From SIG440 sp045596485 (GTDB lineage Bacteria; Bacillota; Clostridia; Monoglobales; Monoglobaceae): 60,443 nt of DNA. Where the stretch lies: assembly GCA_045596485.1 (NCBI GenBank), contig JAZOCL010000089.1:1-60443 (forward strand), read 5' to 3'. The stretch's first letter is position 1, and each line of letters starts with the position of its first letter. The notes beneath the pieces were generated by a model. The model was not told the origin of the DNA. It was given only the letters and a program-made list of their open reading frames with translations, and did not search any database. The position numbers and the translations under genes were made by a program. This document shows, piece after piece, positions 22,705-31,535 of this stretch.

Positions 22705-25050
22705 ATGGCTGAATTGGGATATTCAACGCAAAATATGCCGCATAAAAATAAGCCGCATAAGCCAAAAGACTTCACGAGAAATGACTGGATTTTGAGAATT
22801 ATCGGTTTTTTTATTTCAATGGCGATGCCCTACGGGAGTATGGCCCCCTTCGGACTCTCGTTTCTTGCTCAGGAGCGAAAAATATCCTTTGGGGCGGTAG
22901 TGTCTTTTGCTGCGGTGACTTTCGGAGCCTGCGTTGTTTGTGACAGGCTTGGCGCGGCAAAATACATAAGTGCGGGAGTTATTTATCTTTCGGTGCTCTT
23001 TGTTCTTGAAAAGGATGTGAGATTTAACGATTTCACCGCAGGACTTGTTGCGGGAGGCTGTGTGTTTTTAACAGGACTTGTGACACTTTTTTGGCAGGGA
23101 TTTTATTTTTCACAGTTTTTGCTTTTGCTTTGCGAGACGGTGGCGGTTGTTGCAGGAGCAATGGTTCTTGAAAAGAGCAGCAAGCTGCTGAAGAGAGGAA
23201 AATTCATTCCCGAAGAGCTGGGGAGCGAAGAAAAGCTGAGTCTTGGGGCGCTGACGGCAATTGCAGTGCTGAGTCTAAAGGAGATTTACATTGGGTCTGA
23301 GTTTTCGGTTATGAATACTGCGGCATCGGTGGCGCTGCTTGTGGTTGCCGCAGGCTGCGGAGCAGGCTATTCCACAGGGGCAGGAGTAATCCTGGGGCTT
23401 GTTTGCGGCATTGGTTCGGATAACTTTTTGCCCATTCTTGGAGCATTCAGCTTTTGCGGCTTTGTTGCAGGGGTATTTGCCAGATTCGGCAAAAGCGGTG
23501 TTATTGCGGGGGTTGTGCTTGCCAATGCGACCCTGATTGCTTACACAAACGGGGCAATGGAATCAATGCTTTCGCTTTATGAAATAATGGTTGCGGCAAT
23601 CGTATTCTGCTTTGTAAAGCCCAAAGTTATTGGAATTGTGGGAGAAATTATCTGCCTTGACCAGAAAGACAGAGCAAGCATTCTGAAGCTGAAGGAGCAG
23701 CTCAGGTCAAGGCTTCAGGCGGTTGCAGATTCCTTTGAGGCAATGGCAAGAACTCTGGAAAGACTTTCAGAAAAGAACCGTGAGGACAATACTGCTGACC
23801 TTGCGACCTTTTTTGATTTGGCTGCAGACAGGGTGTGCAAAAAGTGCAAAAAGTCATCGGTTTGCTGGAACAAGGATTTTGACTTTACCTACAAGTCTCT
23901 CTTTGAGCTTATGCAGGCAATGGACGAGAAGGGCATAGTTGACCCATCAGACGCAAGCGAAGAATTTCGGGCAAGGTGTGTGGAGCTGACCCATCTTGTG
24001 GCGGAGCTAAATCATCAGCTGGATATTCATCAGGTGAGATGTGTGTGGCGAAGCCGGCTGAAGGAAAGCAGAATGCTGGTCGGTGAGCAGCTTTCGGGTG
24101 TGTCGGGAATTATCAGCGGAATTTCGGCGGAGATTGCCAGTGATATTTCCTTTGAGCGTATTTCTGAAGCTGATGTCAGGGAAAAATTTGAAGAAAAGGG
24201 TATTCCCGTTCGTGAGCTTGAGGTCATTCAGGAAAAGAACGGCAGATACAGAATTGAAATAGGGCTTCGCCGCAGCTATTGGACTGAGGAGTTGCAAAAG
24301 GAAGTCGAAAAGATGATGAAGGGAGTTTTCAGGAACGACATATCTATGAAAACAGAGCCCTCAGAAAACGGAAGATTTGTGAAGGTTGAAATTTTTGATG
24401 CAGAGAAGTTTTGTGTTGAAACAAGCTTTGCCCAGCGTGCGGCATCAGAAGAAAGTGGAGATAACTATAGGTTCTCGCACATAAGTGGAGGAAAGTATGT
24501 TATTGCCCTCAGCGACGGTATGGGAACGGGAATTCAGGCGGCACGTGAGAGCGAGGCAATGCTTGAGCTTCTTGACAGCTTTCTGAGAGCGGGCTTTGAC
24601 AGTCGTATGGCGGTTAAGTTTATAAATTCAATAATGCTCCTAAAGTCAAATGAAGAAGCATTTGTGACAATTGATGTCTGTATAATTGACCTTTATACAG
24701 GGGAGACGGAGTTTATAAAAACAGGCGCCGAGCCCAGCTTCATTATGAAGAAGCACGGGGTCGACACCGTGAAGGCTGCTTCTCTTCCCGTGGGGGTTAT
24801 CGCCGATATGGAGGCTGAAATTGCCTCAAAAACCATGGTCGACGGCGATGTTATTGTGATGATTACAGACGGAGTTGAATCAAGAGAAAGCGGAAGTATG
24901 TGGATTGGTGAATTTATTGAAAAAGCTGCTGTTGACAGCCCTGAAACTGGACTCGCTCACAAAATTCTGTCTCACGCAATTGAGAGGAACAAGGGTGAAG
25001 TTAATGATGATATGACGGTGCTGTCGGTGAGACTGAAAAAAGTGAGCTAG
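22705..25050 (+). CDS. spoIIE: stage II sporulation protein E, PP2C phosphatase
   Basis: A 781-residue SpoIIE with the known plan. About ten hydrophobic segments occupy residues 25-320. A central regulatory region (about 330-570) follows, with a CKKCKKSSVCW cysteine cluster near 385. The C-terminal PP2C domain includes ALSDGMGTGIQAARES (about 610), metal-binding Asp residues and MITDGVESRESG near 720. SpoIIE dephosphorylates SpoIIAA in the forespore to release sigma F and assists asymmetric division. ATG 22705 is selected because AAGGAG lies 9 bases before it. A Spo0A box upstream supports control at sporulation onset. Its stop overlaps the convergent rubrerythrin stop. Confidence 0.95.
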   Translation: MAELGYSTQNMPHKNKPHKPKDFTRNDWILRIIGFFISMAMPYGSMAPFGLSFLAQERKISFGAVVSFAAVTFGACVVCDRLGAAKYISAGVIYLSVLFVLEKDVRFNDFTAGLVAGGCVFLTGLVTLFWQGFYFSQFLLLLCETVAVVAGAMVLEKSSKLLKRGKFIPEELGSEEKLSLGALTAIAVLSLKEIYIGSEFSVMNTAASVALLVVAAGCGAGYSTGAGVILGLVCGIGSDNFLPILGAFSFCGFVAGVFARFGKSGVIAGVVLANATLIAYTNGAMESMLSLYEIMVAAIVFCFVKPKVIGIVGEIICLDQKDRASILKLKEQLRSRLQAVADSFEAMARTLERLSEKNREDNTADLATFFDLAADRVCKKCKKSSVCWNKDFDFTYKSLFELMQAMDEKGIVDPSDASEEFRARCVELTHLVAELNHQLDIHQVRCVWRSRLKESRMLVGEQLSGVSGIISGISAEIASDISFERISEADVREKFEEKGIPVRELEVIQEKNGRYRIEIGLRRSYWTEELQKEVEKMMKGVFRNDISMKTEPSENGRFVKVEIFDAEKFCVETSFAQRAASEESGDNYRFSHISGGKYVIALSDGMGTGIQAARESEAMLELLDSFLRAGFDSRMAVKFINSIMLLKSNEEAFVTIDVCIIDLYTGETEFIKTGAEPSFIMKKHGVDTVKAASLPVGVIADMEAEIASKTMVDGDVIVMITDGVESRESGSMWIGEFIEKAAVDSPETGLAHKILSHAIERNKGEVNDDMTVLSVRLKKVS

Positions 25051-25640
25051 CACTTTTCCATAAGCTCCATACGAATAAAGTAGCCTCTGGCGTGGCTGCA
25101 TACGGGGCATATGGGCGGAGCTTCCTTGCCCTGGTGAACATAGCCGCAGTTGAGACACGTCCAGGTGATTGAAATGTCTGAAACAAATAGCTTGTCTTCT
25201 TCTAAGAGCTCTGCCAGACGCTTGAAGCGGTCGCCGTGAACCTTTTCGATTTCGGCAATATGTTTAAAGATGCCTGCAATCTGAATAAAGCCCTCTTCTT
25301 CGGCAACTTTTGCAAATTCCTTGTACACGTCGTCGTGTTCTTCGTATTCGTTGTGCTGCGCTGCTCTCAAAAGGGCGGCAACAGAATCGGAGATGTCCAC
25401 GGGGTATGCACCTTCAATTTCAATATTTTCCCCGGCAAGACTTTTGAGCTGGTTATAAAAAACCTCGGCGTGCTCTTTTTCCTGACCTGCCGTGAAGGCA
25501 AAGGCTGCCTCTACCACGTGCAGGTTTTGTTTTTTTGCTTCGCCTGCGGCAAAGGTGTAGCGGTTTCGTGCCTGACTCTCGCCTGCAAAGGCTCGCATAA
25601 GGTTTGTTTTTGTCTGACTGGTTGAAAATTCTACCGGCAT
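25047..25640 (-). CDS. rubrerythrin
   Basis: A 197-residue non-haem diiron peroxidase protecting anaerobes from hydrogen peroxide. The N-terminal ferritin-like four-helix domain has the paired E-x-x-H/E ligands (FAGESQARNRY, AGQEKEHAEVFYNQL, NEYEEHD, HIAEIEKVHGDRF). The C-terminal rubredoxin domain has CLNCGYVHQG and CPVCSHARGYF. AGGAGGAAT precedes the ATG. It converges on spoIIE with a four-base overlap of coding sequences and no terminator hairpin between them, so the 3' ends must overlap as mRNAs. Confidence 0.96.
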   Translation of the reverse strand: MPVEFSTSQTKTNLMRAFAGESQARNRYTFAAGEAKKQNLHVVEAAFAFTAGQEKEHAEVFYNQLKSLAGENIEIEGAYPVDISDSVAALLRAAQHNEYEEHDDVYKEFAKVAEEEGFIQIAGIFKHIAEIEKVHGDRFKRLAELLEEDKLFVSDISITWTCLNCGYVHQGKEAPPICPVCSHARGYFIRMELMEKC

Positions 25641-25723
25641 AATTATTCCTCCTGATTTGATAATTGAAATTTTTTACAATTTTAGTATTGCTTGTTTTAT
25701 AAAATAATATACAGCACGGCATC

Positions 25724-25752
25724 TTGATAAACTGTGTGAAATGTGATAAAAT
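25724..25752 (+). promoter_or_regulatory. promoter of the DUF2238-bioY pair
   Basis: TTGATA (25724-25729), a 17-base spacer and TAAAAT (25747-25752) lie about 35 bases upstream of the GTG start at 25787. Confidence 0.75.
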
Positions 25753-25786
25753 ATGTAGTGTAAATATGATGAAGGGGAGATAATTT

Positions 25787-26635
25787 GTGCCAAAGAAAAA
25801 CCGATTTGATGCAAGAGTCTATAAGGAGCATATAAGGAAAAACAAGCTTACCTTTGCGGTGTATCTTTTGCTCCGCATTATTGTTATTGGAGCTATGGCT
25901 GTGTCATGCGTCAGAGGCAATTATGAAAATCTATTCTTTTGTGCTCTGGCATTGGTGTTGTTTTTGGTGCCTGCATTTCTTGAAAAGAATTTTGATATTG
26001 ACCTTCCTAACACTCTGGAAATTGTGATTTTACTGTTTATTTTTGCTTCACTCATTATGGGTGAAATGGGCAATTATTACACAAAGGTCCCCTTTTGGGA
26101 CACAGCTCTTCACACAGTGAACGGTTTTTTGTGTGCGGCGGTGGGGTTTGGACTGGTCGACATTCTCAACCGAAACGAGAAAATCAAGTTTCAGCTGTCT
26201 CCTGTGTTTTTAGCGCTGGTTGCTTTTTGCTTTTCTATGACAATCGGCGTGCTCTGGGAGTTTTATGAGTTTGGCTGCGATTATCTTTTTGGAACGGATA
26301 TGCAGAAGGATTCGGTGGTAAGCTCGGTGACCTCCACGTTTCTCAGCGGAAACACAAAGGAGCCGTCGGTGCTTGAGAATATTTCATCCCTTGTTGTTGA
26401 CGGCAGAGAGCTCGGAGTTGGAGGATACCTTGACATTGGGCTTTATGATACAATGAAGGATTTGCTTGTGAACTTTATCGGTGCTGCGGTGTTCAGCATA
26501 ATGGGCTTTGTGTATGTGAAATACCGTGGAAGAAGTAAAATTGCGAAATATTTTATTCCTCAGGTTGCCAAAACCGAAAAAGAAGGCTTAAATGAAGGAG
26601 AAAGTGATGAAAAATCAGAAGCTTCGGGAAATTAA
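25787..26635 (+). CDS. multi-pass membrane protein, DUF2238-like
   Basis: A 282-residue integral membrane protein with about seven hydrophobic segments (residues 21-42, 47-64, 73-90, 105-125, 137-160 and 225-245 are clearest). The conserved polar/aromatic pattern FWDTALHTVNGFLCAAVGFGLVDILN and WEFYEFGCDYLFGTDMQKDSV...YDTMKDLLVNFIGA is typical for DUF2238 membrane proteins, whose function is unknown. It starts with GTG behind GGGGAGA and overlaps bioY by 29 bases. The last 40 residues are hydrophilic and acidic. Confidence 0.8.
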   Translation: MPKKNRFDARVYKEHIRKNKLTFAVYLLLRIIVIGAMAVSCVRGNYENLFFCALALVLFLVPAFLEKNFDIDLPNTLEIVILLFIFASLIMGEMGNYYTKVPFWDTALHTVNGFLCAAVGFGLVDILNRNEKIKFQLSPVFLALVAFCFSMTIGVLWEFYEFGCDYLFGTDMQKDSVVSSVTSTFLSGNTKEPSVLENISSLVVDGRELGVGGYLDIGLYDTMKDLLVNFIGAAVFSIMGFVYVKYRGRSKIAKYFIPQVAKTEKEGLNEGESDEKSEASGN

Positions 26636-27140
26636 TCGAATTGCAGTTTCTGCGGCGATTATGGCGGTTTGCTCGTGGATTAGCATTCCTGCGCCAGTTC
26701 CCTTTACCCTTCAGACCTTTGGCGTGTTTTTGACGTCGGGACTTTTTGGCAGAAAAAAGGGAAGTCTTGCGGTGCTTGTTTACATTCTTTTGGGCGCAAT
26801 CGGAATTCCTGTCTTTTCGGGAGGAAGAGGCGGCCCCGGCGTGCTTTTTGGCGAGACCGGCGGATACATAATAGGATTTTTGGCTGCGGCGCTTCTGTGT
26901 GGCGGTATTTGCGAGAGGAAAGAAAAAAGCATACCCCGATTGATTGGGGCTATGCTCTCAGGGCTTGCGGTGTGCTATGCCTTGGGAGTTCTATGGGCTT
27001 ATTTTGTATATCTGCGTGCAGAGGGAGCAGGGCTTGTGCTTGCTTTGGTGAAGCACGTTGCGGTGTTTATAGTTCCCGATTTGGTGAAGATTCTTGCTGC
27101 GGCATTTGCCGTCAAGGCTCTTTGCAGACATATAAAATGA
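26607..27140 (+). CDS. bioY: BioY, biotin-specific S component of an ECF transporter
   Basis: A 177-residue BioY with about six membrane segments and the characteristic PVPFTLQTFGVFLTSGLFGRKKGSLAVLVYILLGAIGIPVFSGGRGG and GGYIIGFLAAALL stretches. It binds biotin in the membrane and works with the shared EcfA/EcfT module, encoded elsewhere. ATG 26607 is chosen because AAGGAG (26595-26600) lies just before it; the ATG at 26592 overlaps that site. The 29-base overlap with the previous gene indicates translational coupling. No biotin synthesis genes are nearby, consistent with scavenging. Confidence 0.95.
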   Translation: MKNQKLREINRIAVSAAIMAVCSWISIPAPVPFTLQTFGVFLTSGLFGRKKGSLAVLVYILLGAIGIPVFSGGRGGPGVLFGETGGYIIGFLAAALLCGGICERKEKSIPRLIGAMLSGLAVCYALGVLWAYFVYLRAEGAGLVLALVKHVAVFIVPDLVKILAAAFAVKALCRHIK

Positions 27141-27173
27141 AAACGGTTTCTCGCAAATGAGAAACCGTTTTTG
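27140..27173. terminator. bidirectional terminator between bioY and tatD
   Basis: AAAACGGTTTCTC (27140-27152) pairs perfectly with GAGAAACCGTTTT (27159-27171); suited to both convergent genes. Confidence 0.92.
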
Positions 27174-27174
27174 C

Positions 27175-27945
27175 TTATTGGTTTATTCCAAAAAAATTCA
27201 TTCCGTTTTCACGGGTTATGCGGATTACGTCTTCGACGTGAAGTTCCTTGATTTCGGCAATTTTTTCTGCTACTCGGTATACCAGACTGCTGTCATTGCG
27301 CTGACCCCTGAAGGGCTCGGGAGCCATATATGGGCAGTCGGTTTCGATAAACATACGTTCAAGAGGGATGGCTCTGACCGCTTCGATTGCACGGCGTGCG
27401 TTTTTGAAGGTAAGAACTCCCGTGAAGGAAATGTAAAGACCCATTTTCACCAGCTCTCTTGCAGTTTCGGCGCTGCCCGAAAAGCAATGTACAACACCCT
27501 TTGAGATTTTTTTCTCTTTGAGAATGGCAATACATTCGCCCTTTGAGTCACGGTCGTGAATTACAACAGGCAGGTCAATCTCCTTTGCAAGGTCAAGCTG
27601 AGCCCTGAACCAGAATTTTTGAACGTCGGGGTCGGCATCGTCATAGTGGTAGTCAAGACCAATTTCGCCGATTGCAACAACCTTGGGATGCTTCGAAAGC
27701 TTGCGGAGCTCCTCGATATCTTGGTCGGTCATTGAAAGCACATCGCTGGGGTGAACCCCCACGGTGGCATATATGAAGTCATATTTTTCTGCCAGAGCAA
27801 TTGAGGCGTGTGATGACTCAATATCTGCCGCAATGTTGTTGACCAGACCTACATCTGAGTTTTTAATTTTTTCGATTATCTGCTCACGGTCGCCGTCAAA
27901 CATAGAGTCGTCAAGGTGTGCGTGGGTGTCGTATAAAAAATTCAT
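27175..27945 (-). CDS. tatD: TatD-family metal-dependent DNase
   Basis: A 256-residue TIM-barrel hydrolase with the metal ligands of the family: YDTHAHLDDSMFD (HxH), GEIGLDYH (Glu), VIHDRDS, HCFSGSAE and ETDCPYMAPEPFRG. TatD enzymes are 3'-5' DNases or related hydrolases linked to DNA repair and turnover. Length and motifs are normal. It lies downstream of an aminotransferase gene on the same strand. Confidence 0.94.
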   Translation of the reverse strand: MNFLYDTHAHLDDSMFDGDREQIIEKIKNSDVGLVNNIAADIESSHASIALAEKYDFIYATVGVHPSDVLSMTDQDIEELRKLSKHPKVVAIGEIGLDYHYDDADPDVQKFWFRAQLDLAKEIDLPVVIHDRDSKGECIAILKEKKISKGVVHCFSGSAETARELVKMGLYISFTGVLTFKNARRAIEAVRAIPLERMFIETDCPYMAPEPFRGQRNDSSLVYRVAEKIAEIKELHVEDVIRITRENGMNFFGINQ

Positions 27946-27962
27946 TTTTTCTCCAAATTTCA

Positions 27963-27982
27963 GGGCAGCCCACAGGCTGCCC
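27963..27982. terminator. hairpin between the aminotransferase and tatD genes
   Basis: GGGCAGCC (27963-27970) pairs with GGCTGCCC (27975-27982) around CACA. In the direction of the genes the following bases are not a good T run, so it may only attenuate or stabilise the mRNA end. Confidence 0.5.
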
Positions 27983-27990
27983 GATTTGTT

Positions 27991-29163
27991 TTATCTTATC
28001 TTTTTTACAAACGCTTCAATTCTCTCAAGGGCTTCGTTAATGTTCTCGAGAGAGTAGGCATAGGAGCATCTAACGTGTCCTTCGCCGCAGTCGCCAAAGG
28101 CGGTGCCGGGGATTACCGCAACCTTCATATCGCAGAGAAGCTTTTCGCAGAAGTCGTTTGATGAAAGACCTGTGGACTTGATTGAAGGGAAGGCATAAAA
28201 TGCGCCCTCGGGCTCAAAGCAGTCAAGCCCCATATTGTTGAAGCCGCTCACAATAATTTTTCGGCGGTCATTGTATTCCTCGCGCATAACCTCAATGTCG
28301 CTGTCGCCGTTGCGCAGGGCTTCGATTGCCGCATACTGGGCGGTGGTGGGAGCTGACATAATGGCATACTGGTGAACCTTTGTCATTTGAGCAATTATGT
28401 CAGGATGTCCGCAGGCGTAGCCAAGCCGCCAGCCTGTCATGGCGTAAGCCTTTGAGAAGCCGCTGACAACCATTGTGCGCTCATACATTCCGTCGATTTC
28501 GGCAATGGATACATGCTGACGTCCGTAGGTCAGCTCGGCATAAATTTCGTCGCTTAAAATCATAATATTATGCTGCCTGATTACATCCGCAATTTCCTCA
28601 AGGTCCTCACGGGTCATAATTCCGCCTGTGGGATTGTTGGGATAAGGCAGAACAAGCACCTTGGTTTTGTCGGTGATTGCGGCAGACAGCGCATCTGCCG
28701 TCAGCTTGAAGCTGTGCTCAGCGGTTGTGAGAACGGGCACTGGAGTTCCGCCGCACAGCTGTGTTATAGGCTTGTAGCAAACAAAGCTGGGTTCAGGAAT
28801 GAGAACCTCGTCACCGGGCTCGATTACCGAACGTAAAAATATGTCAATGGCTTCGCTGCCGCCCACGGTGACAATGGTTTGGGTCATTGCGTCATAGGTC
28901 AGGCTGAAGCGACGCTTCATATATTTTGAAATTTCACAGCACAGCTCGGAGAGACCGCGGTTTGGGGTATAGTGGGTATGTCCCTTTTCGAGAGAATAAA
29001 CACCTTCGTTCCTGATGTGCCAGGGAGTTACGAAGTCGGGCTCACCCACGCCCAAAGAGATTACGTCATCCATCTCGGCAGCAATGTCAAAGAACCTCCT
29101 GATTCCCGACGGGGGAATATTCTTTACCGTGTTGCTCAAGAAACAGTTCGAGTTAAATATCAT
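27991..29163 (-). CDS. class I/II pyridoxal-phosphate aminotransferase
   Basis: A 390-residue fold-type I aminotransferase, PatA/AspC-like. Evidence: GVGEPDFVTPWHIR, PYPNNPTGGIMT (about 175), SDEIYAELTYG (about 208), and the PLP lysine in SGFSKAYAMTGWRLGYA (about 236), with the terminal VRCSYAYSLENINEALERI. Substrate cannot be fixed from sequence; aromatic or branched amino acids are common in this subfamily. It overlaps the upstream Lrp-type regulator gene by four bases, so the two form one operon and the regulator probably responds to the amino acid handled. Confidence 0.93.
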   Translation of the reverse strand: MIFNSNCFLSNTVKNIPPSGIRRFFDIAAEMDDVISLGVGEPDFVTPWHIRNEGVYSLEKGHTHYTPNRGLSELCCEISKYMKRRFSLTYDAMTQTIVTVGGSEAIDIFLRSVIEPGDEVLIPEPSFVCYKPITQLCGGTPVPVLTTAEHSFKLTADALSAAITDKTKVLVLPYPNNPTGGIMTREDLEEIADVIRQHNIMILSDEIYAELTYGRQHVSIAEIDGMYERTMVVSGFSKAYAMTGWRLGYACGHPDIIAQMTKVHQYAIMSAPTTAQYAAIEALRNGDSDIEVMREEYNDRRKIIVSGFNNMGLDCFEPEGAFYAFPSIKSTGLSSNDFCEKLLCDMKVAVIPGTAFGDCGEGHVRCSYAYSLENINEALERIEAFVKKIR

Positions 29164-29660
29164 AAAGAGAGAACCTCCCTGTCATCATCGGTTTGTGTGT
29201 CAAAAATCACGCCGTCACTCTTGTATCTTTTGAGAACAAAGTGAGTTGAAGTGTCGAGAACAGACTCCATCGGTGCAAGACGTTCGGACACAAACATTGC
29301 AATTTCCTGAATGTTTGAAGCCTCAACGGTTATTCCAAAGTCGTAACGACCGCTCATAAGGTTGAGAGATTTAACCTCGGGATATTGATAAATGCGTTCT
29401 GCAAGGCGGTTGAAGCCTTTGTTGCGCTGGGGAGCAACCTGCATCTCAATGTATGCTGTAACGGTTTTGGTGCCCTGAATTTTGTCCCAGTTGATAACTG
29501 CACCGTAGCCTAAGATTGTACCGTTCGCCTCAAGGGCGTCAATGGCGGCGGCAGCCTCGGGAACTGTCATTTCTGCCATTGTGGCAATCTGTTCCAGTGA
29601 AAGTTTGCAGTTTTTGTGAAGAATTTCAACGAGTTTTTCTGCATTTTTGATTTCGTTCAT
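29160..29660 (-). CDS. Lrp/AsnC-family transcriptional regulator
   Basis: A 166-residue regulator with an N-terminal winged HTH (KLSLEQIATMAEMTVPEAAAAIDALEANGTILGYGAVIN) and a C-terminal RAM/AsnC ligand-binding domain (VTAYIEMQVAPQRNKGFNRLAERIYQYPEVKSLNLMSGRYDFGITVEA). ATG 29660 is chosen because ATGGAGGCTAATGCT provides GGAGG 8 bases upstream. Its promoter is at 29720-29748 and its leader holds a small hairpin. Together with the overlapping aminotransferase it forms an amino-acid-responsive pair. Confidence 0.92.
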   Translation of the reverse strand: MNEIKNAEKLVEILHKNCKLSLEQIATMAEMTVPEAAAAIDALEANGTILGYGAVINWDKIQGTKTVTAYIEMQVAPQRNKGFNRLAERIYQYPEVKSLNLMSGRYDFGITVEASNIQEIAMFVSERLAPMESVLDTSTHFVLKRYKSDGVIFDTQTDDDREVLSL

Positions 29661-29719
29661 AGCATTAGCCTCCATAGTTTTGCGGAAATTATTTCCGCAG
29701 TTTTTGTTCTTGAAACTCT

Positions 29720-29748
29720 AGTATATCATTTTTTTTGGATATAGTCAA
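29720..29748 (-). promoter_or_regulatory. promoter of the Lrp-aminotransferase operon
   Basis: On the minus strand TTGACT (29748-29743), a 17-base spacer and TATACT (29725-29720). A leader hairpin TGCGGAAAT/ATTTCCGCA follows at about 29682-29700. Confidence 0.8.
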
Positions 29749-29844
29749 CAAATGTGAAAAAAATACATTGAATAAATAATCAACACCGCAGGGAATGACA
29801 AAAACCCCTTGATTTTTTCGGTGAAATAAGGTAAAATTAAATAG

Positions 29845-29866
29845 ATTGTAACAAAATTTTTACAAT
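29845..29866. promoter_or_regulatory. inverted repeat upstream of the M23 hydrolase gene, candidate operator
   Basis: ATTGTAA (29845-29851) and TTACAAT (29860-29866) form a perfect 7-bp inverted repeat with an 8-base spacer. The TGTAA half-sites resemble WalR-type boxes (TGTWAH), although WalR boxes are direct repeats. A -10-like TAGAAT is at 29895-29900. Confidence 0.45.
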
Positions 29867-29929
29867 TGCTTTAAACCACGTTAAAAAACTTGTGATAGAA
29901 TGAGAAAATTGATAAGGAGAGGTGGTTTT

Positions 29930-31465
29930 TTGAGTTTCAAAAATGAGACCGAAGGACGGATAGGTACCTTTGGTTCAGAAAAGAAATCGGAAATTAAAAA
30001 AACAGCAAAATCGACATTTTTGAGATTTTGTGAAAATATTGGTGAAATGATTCTCACAATTGGAAAAAAGAGACCTTCTGTAGCTCATAAAAAAGAAAGC
30101 GGCTACAAGGGCAGCGTCAGAAAAATGTGGCGGGAGTTCAGGGGTCAGATTGTCAGCGGCTTTGTGTCGGCGATGGTTGTGATTGCTCTTTGCGGAGCGG
30201 TGAACCTTTTGGACTGGAGCCTTGGTTATGAGGTTATTGTTGACGGTGAAAACATCGGTATGGTTACCGACCGCAGCCTGGTTTATGACGCAATTGCTGA
30301 GGTTCGCGATGAGGTGAAGCTGTATCTGGGAGATGAGGCAAAATACGAAAAGGAGCCTGTTTTTGTCCGCAGAGTTGTGGCAGAAAGAGAGCTTTTGGAT
30401 TTGGACGGAATAAAGACTGCGCTTTTGTCCAATGTTGACACTATGGTTGAAGGGTATGTTATCTATGTTGACGGCGAGGCGGTTCTCGGTGTTTCAAGCG
30501 AGGAGGCTGCCGATTGGGTGCTGGCTCATTACAAGCAGAGATTTGCAGGCGAGAAAATCTCGGAGGATATGTCGGTTGATTTTTGTGAGCCTGTTGCAGT
30601 AAAAAGGGAGTTTTTGCATATTGCTCTTCTTGAGACGCCCGAAGATGCTATTGAGGTTCTGGCAGGCAACAAAAGCGAGCTTGGAACCTATACGGTGGAA
30701 AAAGACGATACCCTTTGGGATATTGCAGACAAATTCGGTACAACAGTTGAGCATATTCTTGCGCTCAACGAGGCAATTTCGGAAAACATCCGTGAGGGTA
30801 TGGAGCTGAAGGTTGAAAAGCCTGTTCCGCTGCTTTCGGTATGTACCGTTCAGACAGTTTCGTTGACCGAAGCTGTTCCCTATGAGACCGAGGAGATTGA
30901 TGACGGCTCGATTTATGAAGGCAGAACCGTTGTTGCAAGGGAAGGTCAGGATGGGTCGGCAAAGGTTCTGGCACGTGTCACAAAGGTGAATGGTGTCGAG
31001 ACAAAAAAGGATGTTCTCGAAAGCGAGACTCTCGCTGAGCCTGTGAGCCGTATTGTTAAGGTGGGAACAAAGGAAAGACCGCCCACAACGGGCTCGGGAA
31101 CCTTTATAAAGCCCACCTACGGAACACTTTCGTCACGTTACGGTGCGCGTTGGAACAGAAAGCACAACGGCATTGATATTGCAGGAAGCTATAACAGCGA
31201 CATAAAGGCGGCTGACGGCGGAATTGTCACATATGCCGATTGGATGTCGGGGTATGGAAATTATATTATAATAGACCACGAAAATGGTTATACAACCGCC
31301 TACGGACACTGTGCATCGCTTACAGTCAGCGTGGGTGACCGTGTTGCAAAAGGTGACGTTATTGCAAAAATGGGCAACACAGGAAGAAGCACGGGAACAC
31401 ATCTTCATTTTGAGGTGAAGAAAAACGGAGCTTTTGTGAACCCCTTGGAATATGTAGGCTATTAG
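29930..31465 (+). CDS. membrane-anchored M23 peptidase with LysM and G5 domains
   Basis: A protein of about 511 residues. A basic cytoplasmic stretch (about 75 residues) leads to one membrane helix (IVSGFVSAMVVIALCGAVNLL). Outside are a variable region, a LysM domain (LGTYTVEKDDTLWDIADKFGTTVEHILALNE, about residues 250-285), a G5-like segment (EAVPYETEEIDDGSIYEGRTVVAREGQDG) and a C-terminal M23 endopeptidase with HNGIDIA, the YGHC motif and THLHFEVKKNG. It probably cleaves peptidoglycan cross-bridges. The TTG at 29930 is chosen because AAGGAGAGG lies 7 bases before it, while the ATG at 29900 overlaps the -10 element. A WalR-like regulator gene lies 70 bases downstream. Confidence 0.9.
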   Translation: MSFKNETEGRIGTFGSEKKSEIKKTAKSTFLRFCENIGEMILTIGKKRPSVAHKKESGYKGSVRKMWREFRGQIVSGFVSAMVVIALCGAVNLLDWSLGYEVIVDGENIGMVTDRSLVYDAIAEVRDEVKLYLGDEAKYEKEPVFVRRVVAERELLDLDGIKTALLSNVDTMVEGYVIYVDGEAVLGVSSEEAADWVLAHYKQRFAGEKISEDMSVDFCEPVAVKREFLHIALLETPEDAIEVLAGNKSELGTYTVEKDDTLWDIADKFGTTVEHILALNEAISENIREGMELKVEKPVPLLSVCTVQTVSLTEAVPYETEEIDDGSIYEGRTVVAREGQDGSAKVLARVTKVNGVETKKDVLESETLAEPVSRIVKVGTKERPPTTGSGTFIKPTYGTLSSRYGARWNRKHNGIDIAGSYNSDIKAADGGIVTYADWMSGYGNYIIIDHENGYTTAYGHCASLTVSVGDRVAKGDVIAKMGNTGRSTGTHLHFEVKKNGAFVNPLEYVGY

Positions 31466-31535
31466 CTTTTGCAAGGCTTTTACCTTAAATACATCGGAGA
31501 GAAAATTTATTGCCACCATACAGGAGGTGCGAAAA

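Noticed and set aside
27157..27504. 115-residue ORF opposite tatD
   Set aside because: It begins in the bidirectional terminator and is antisense to a clearly conserved gene.
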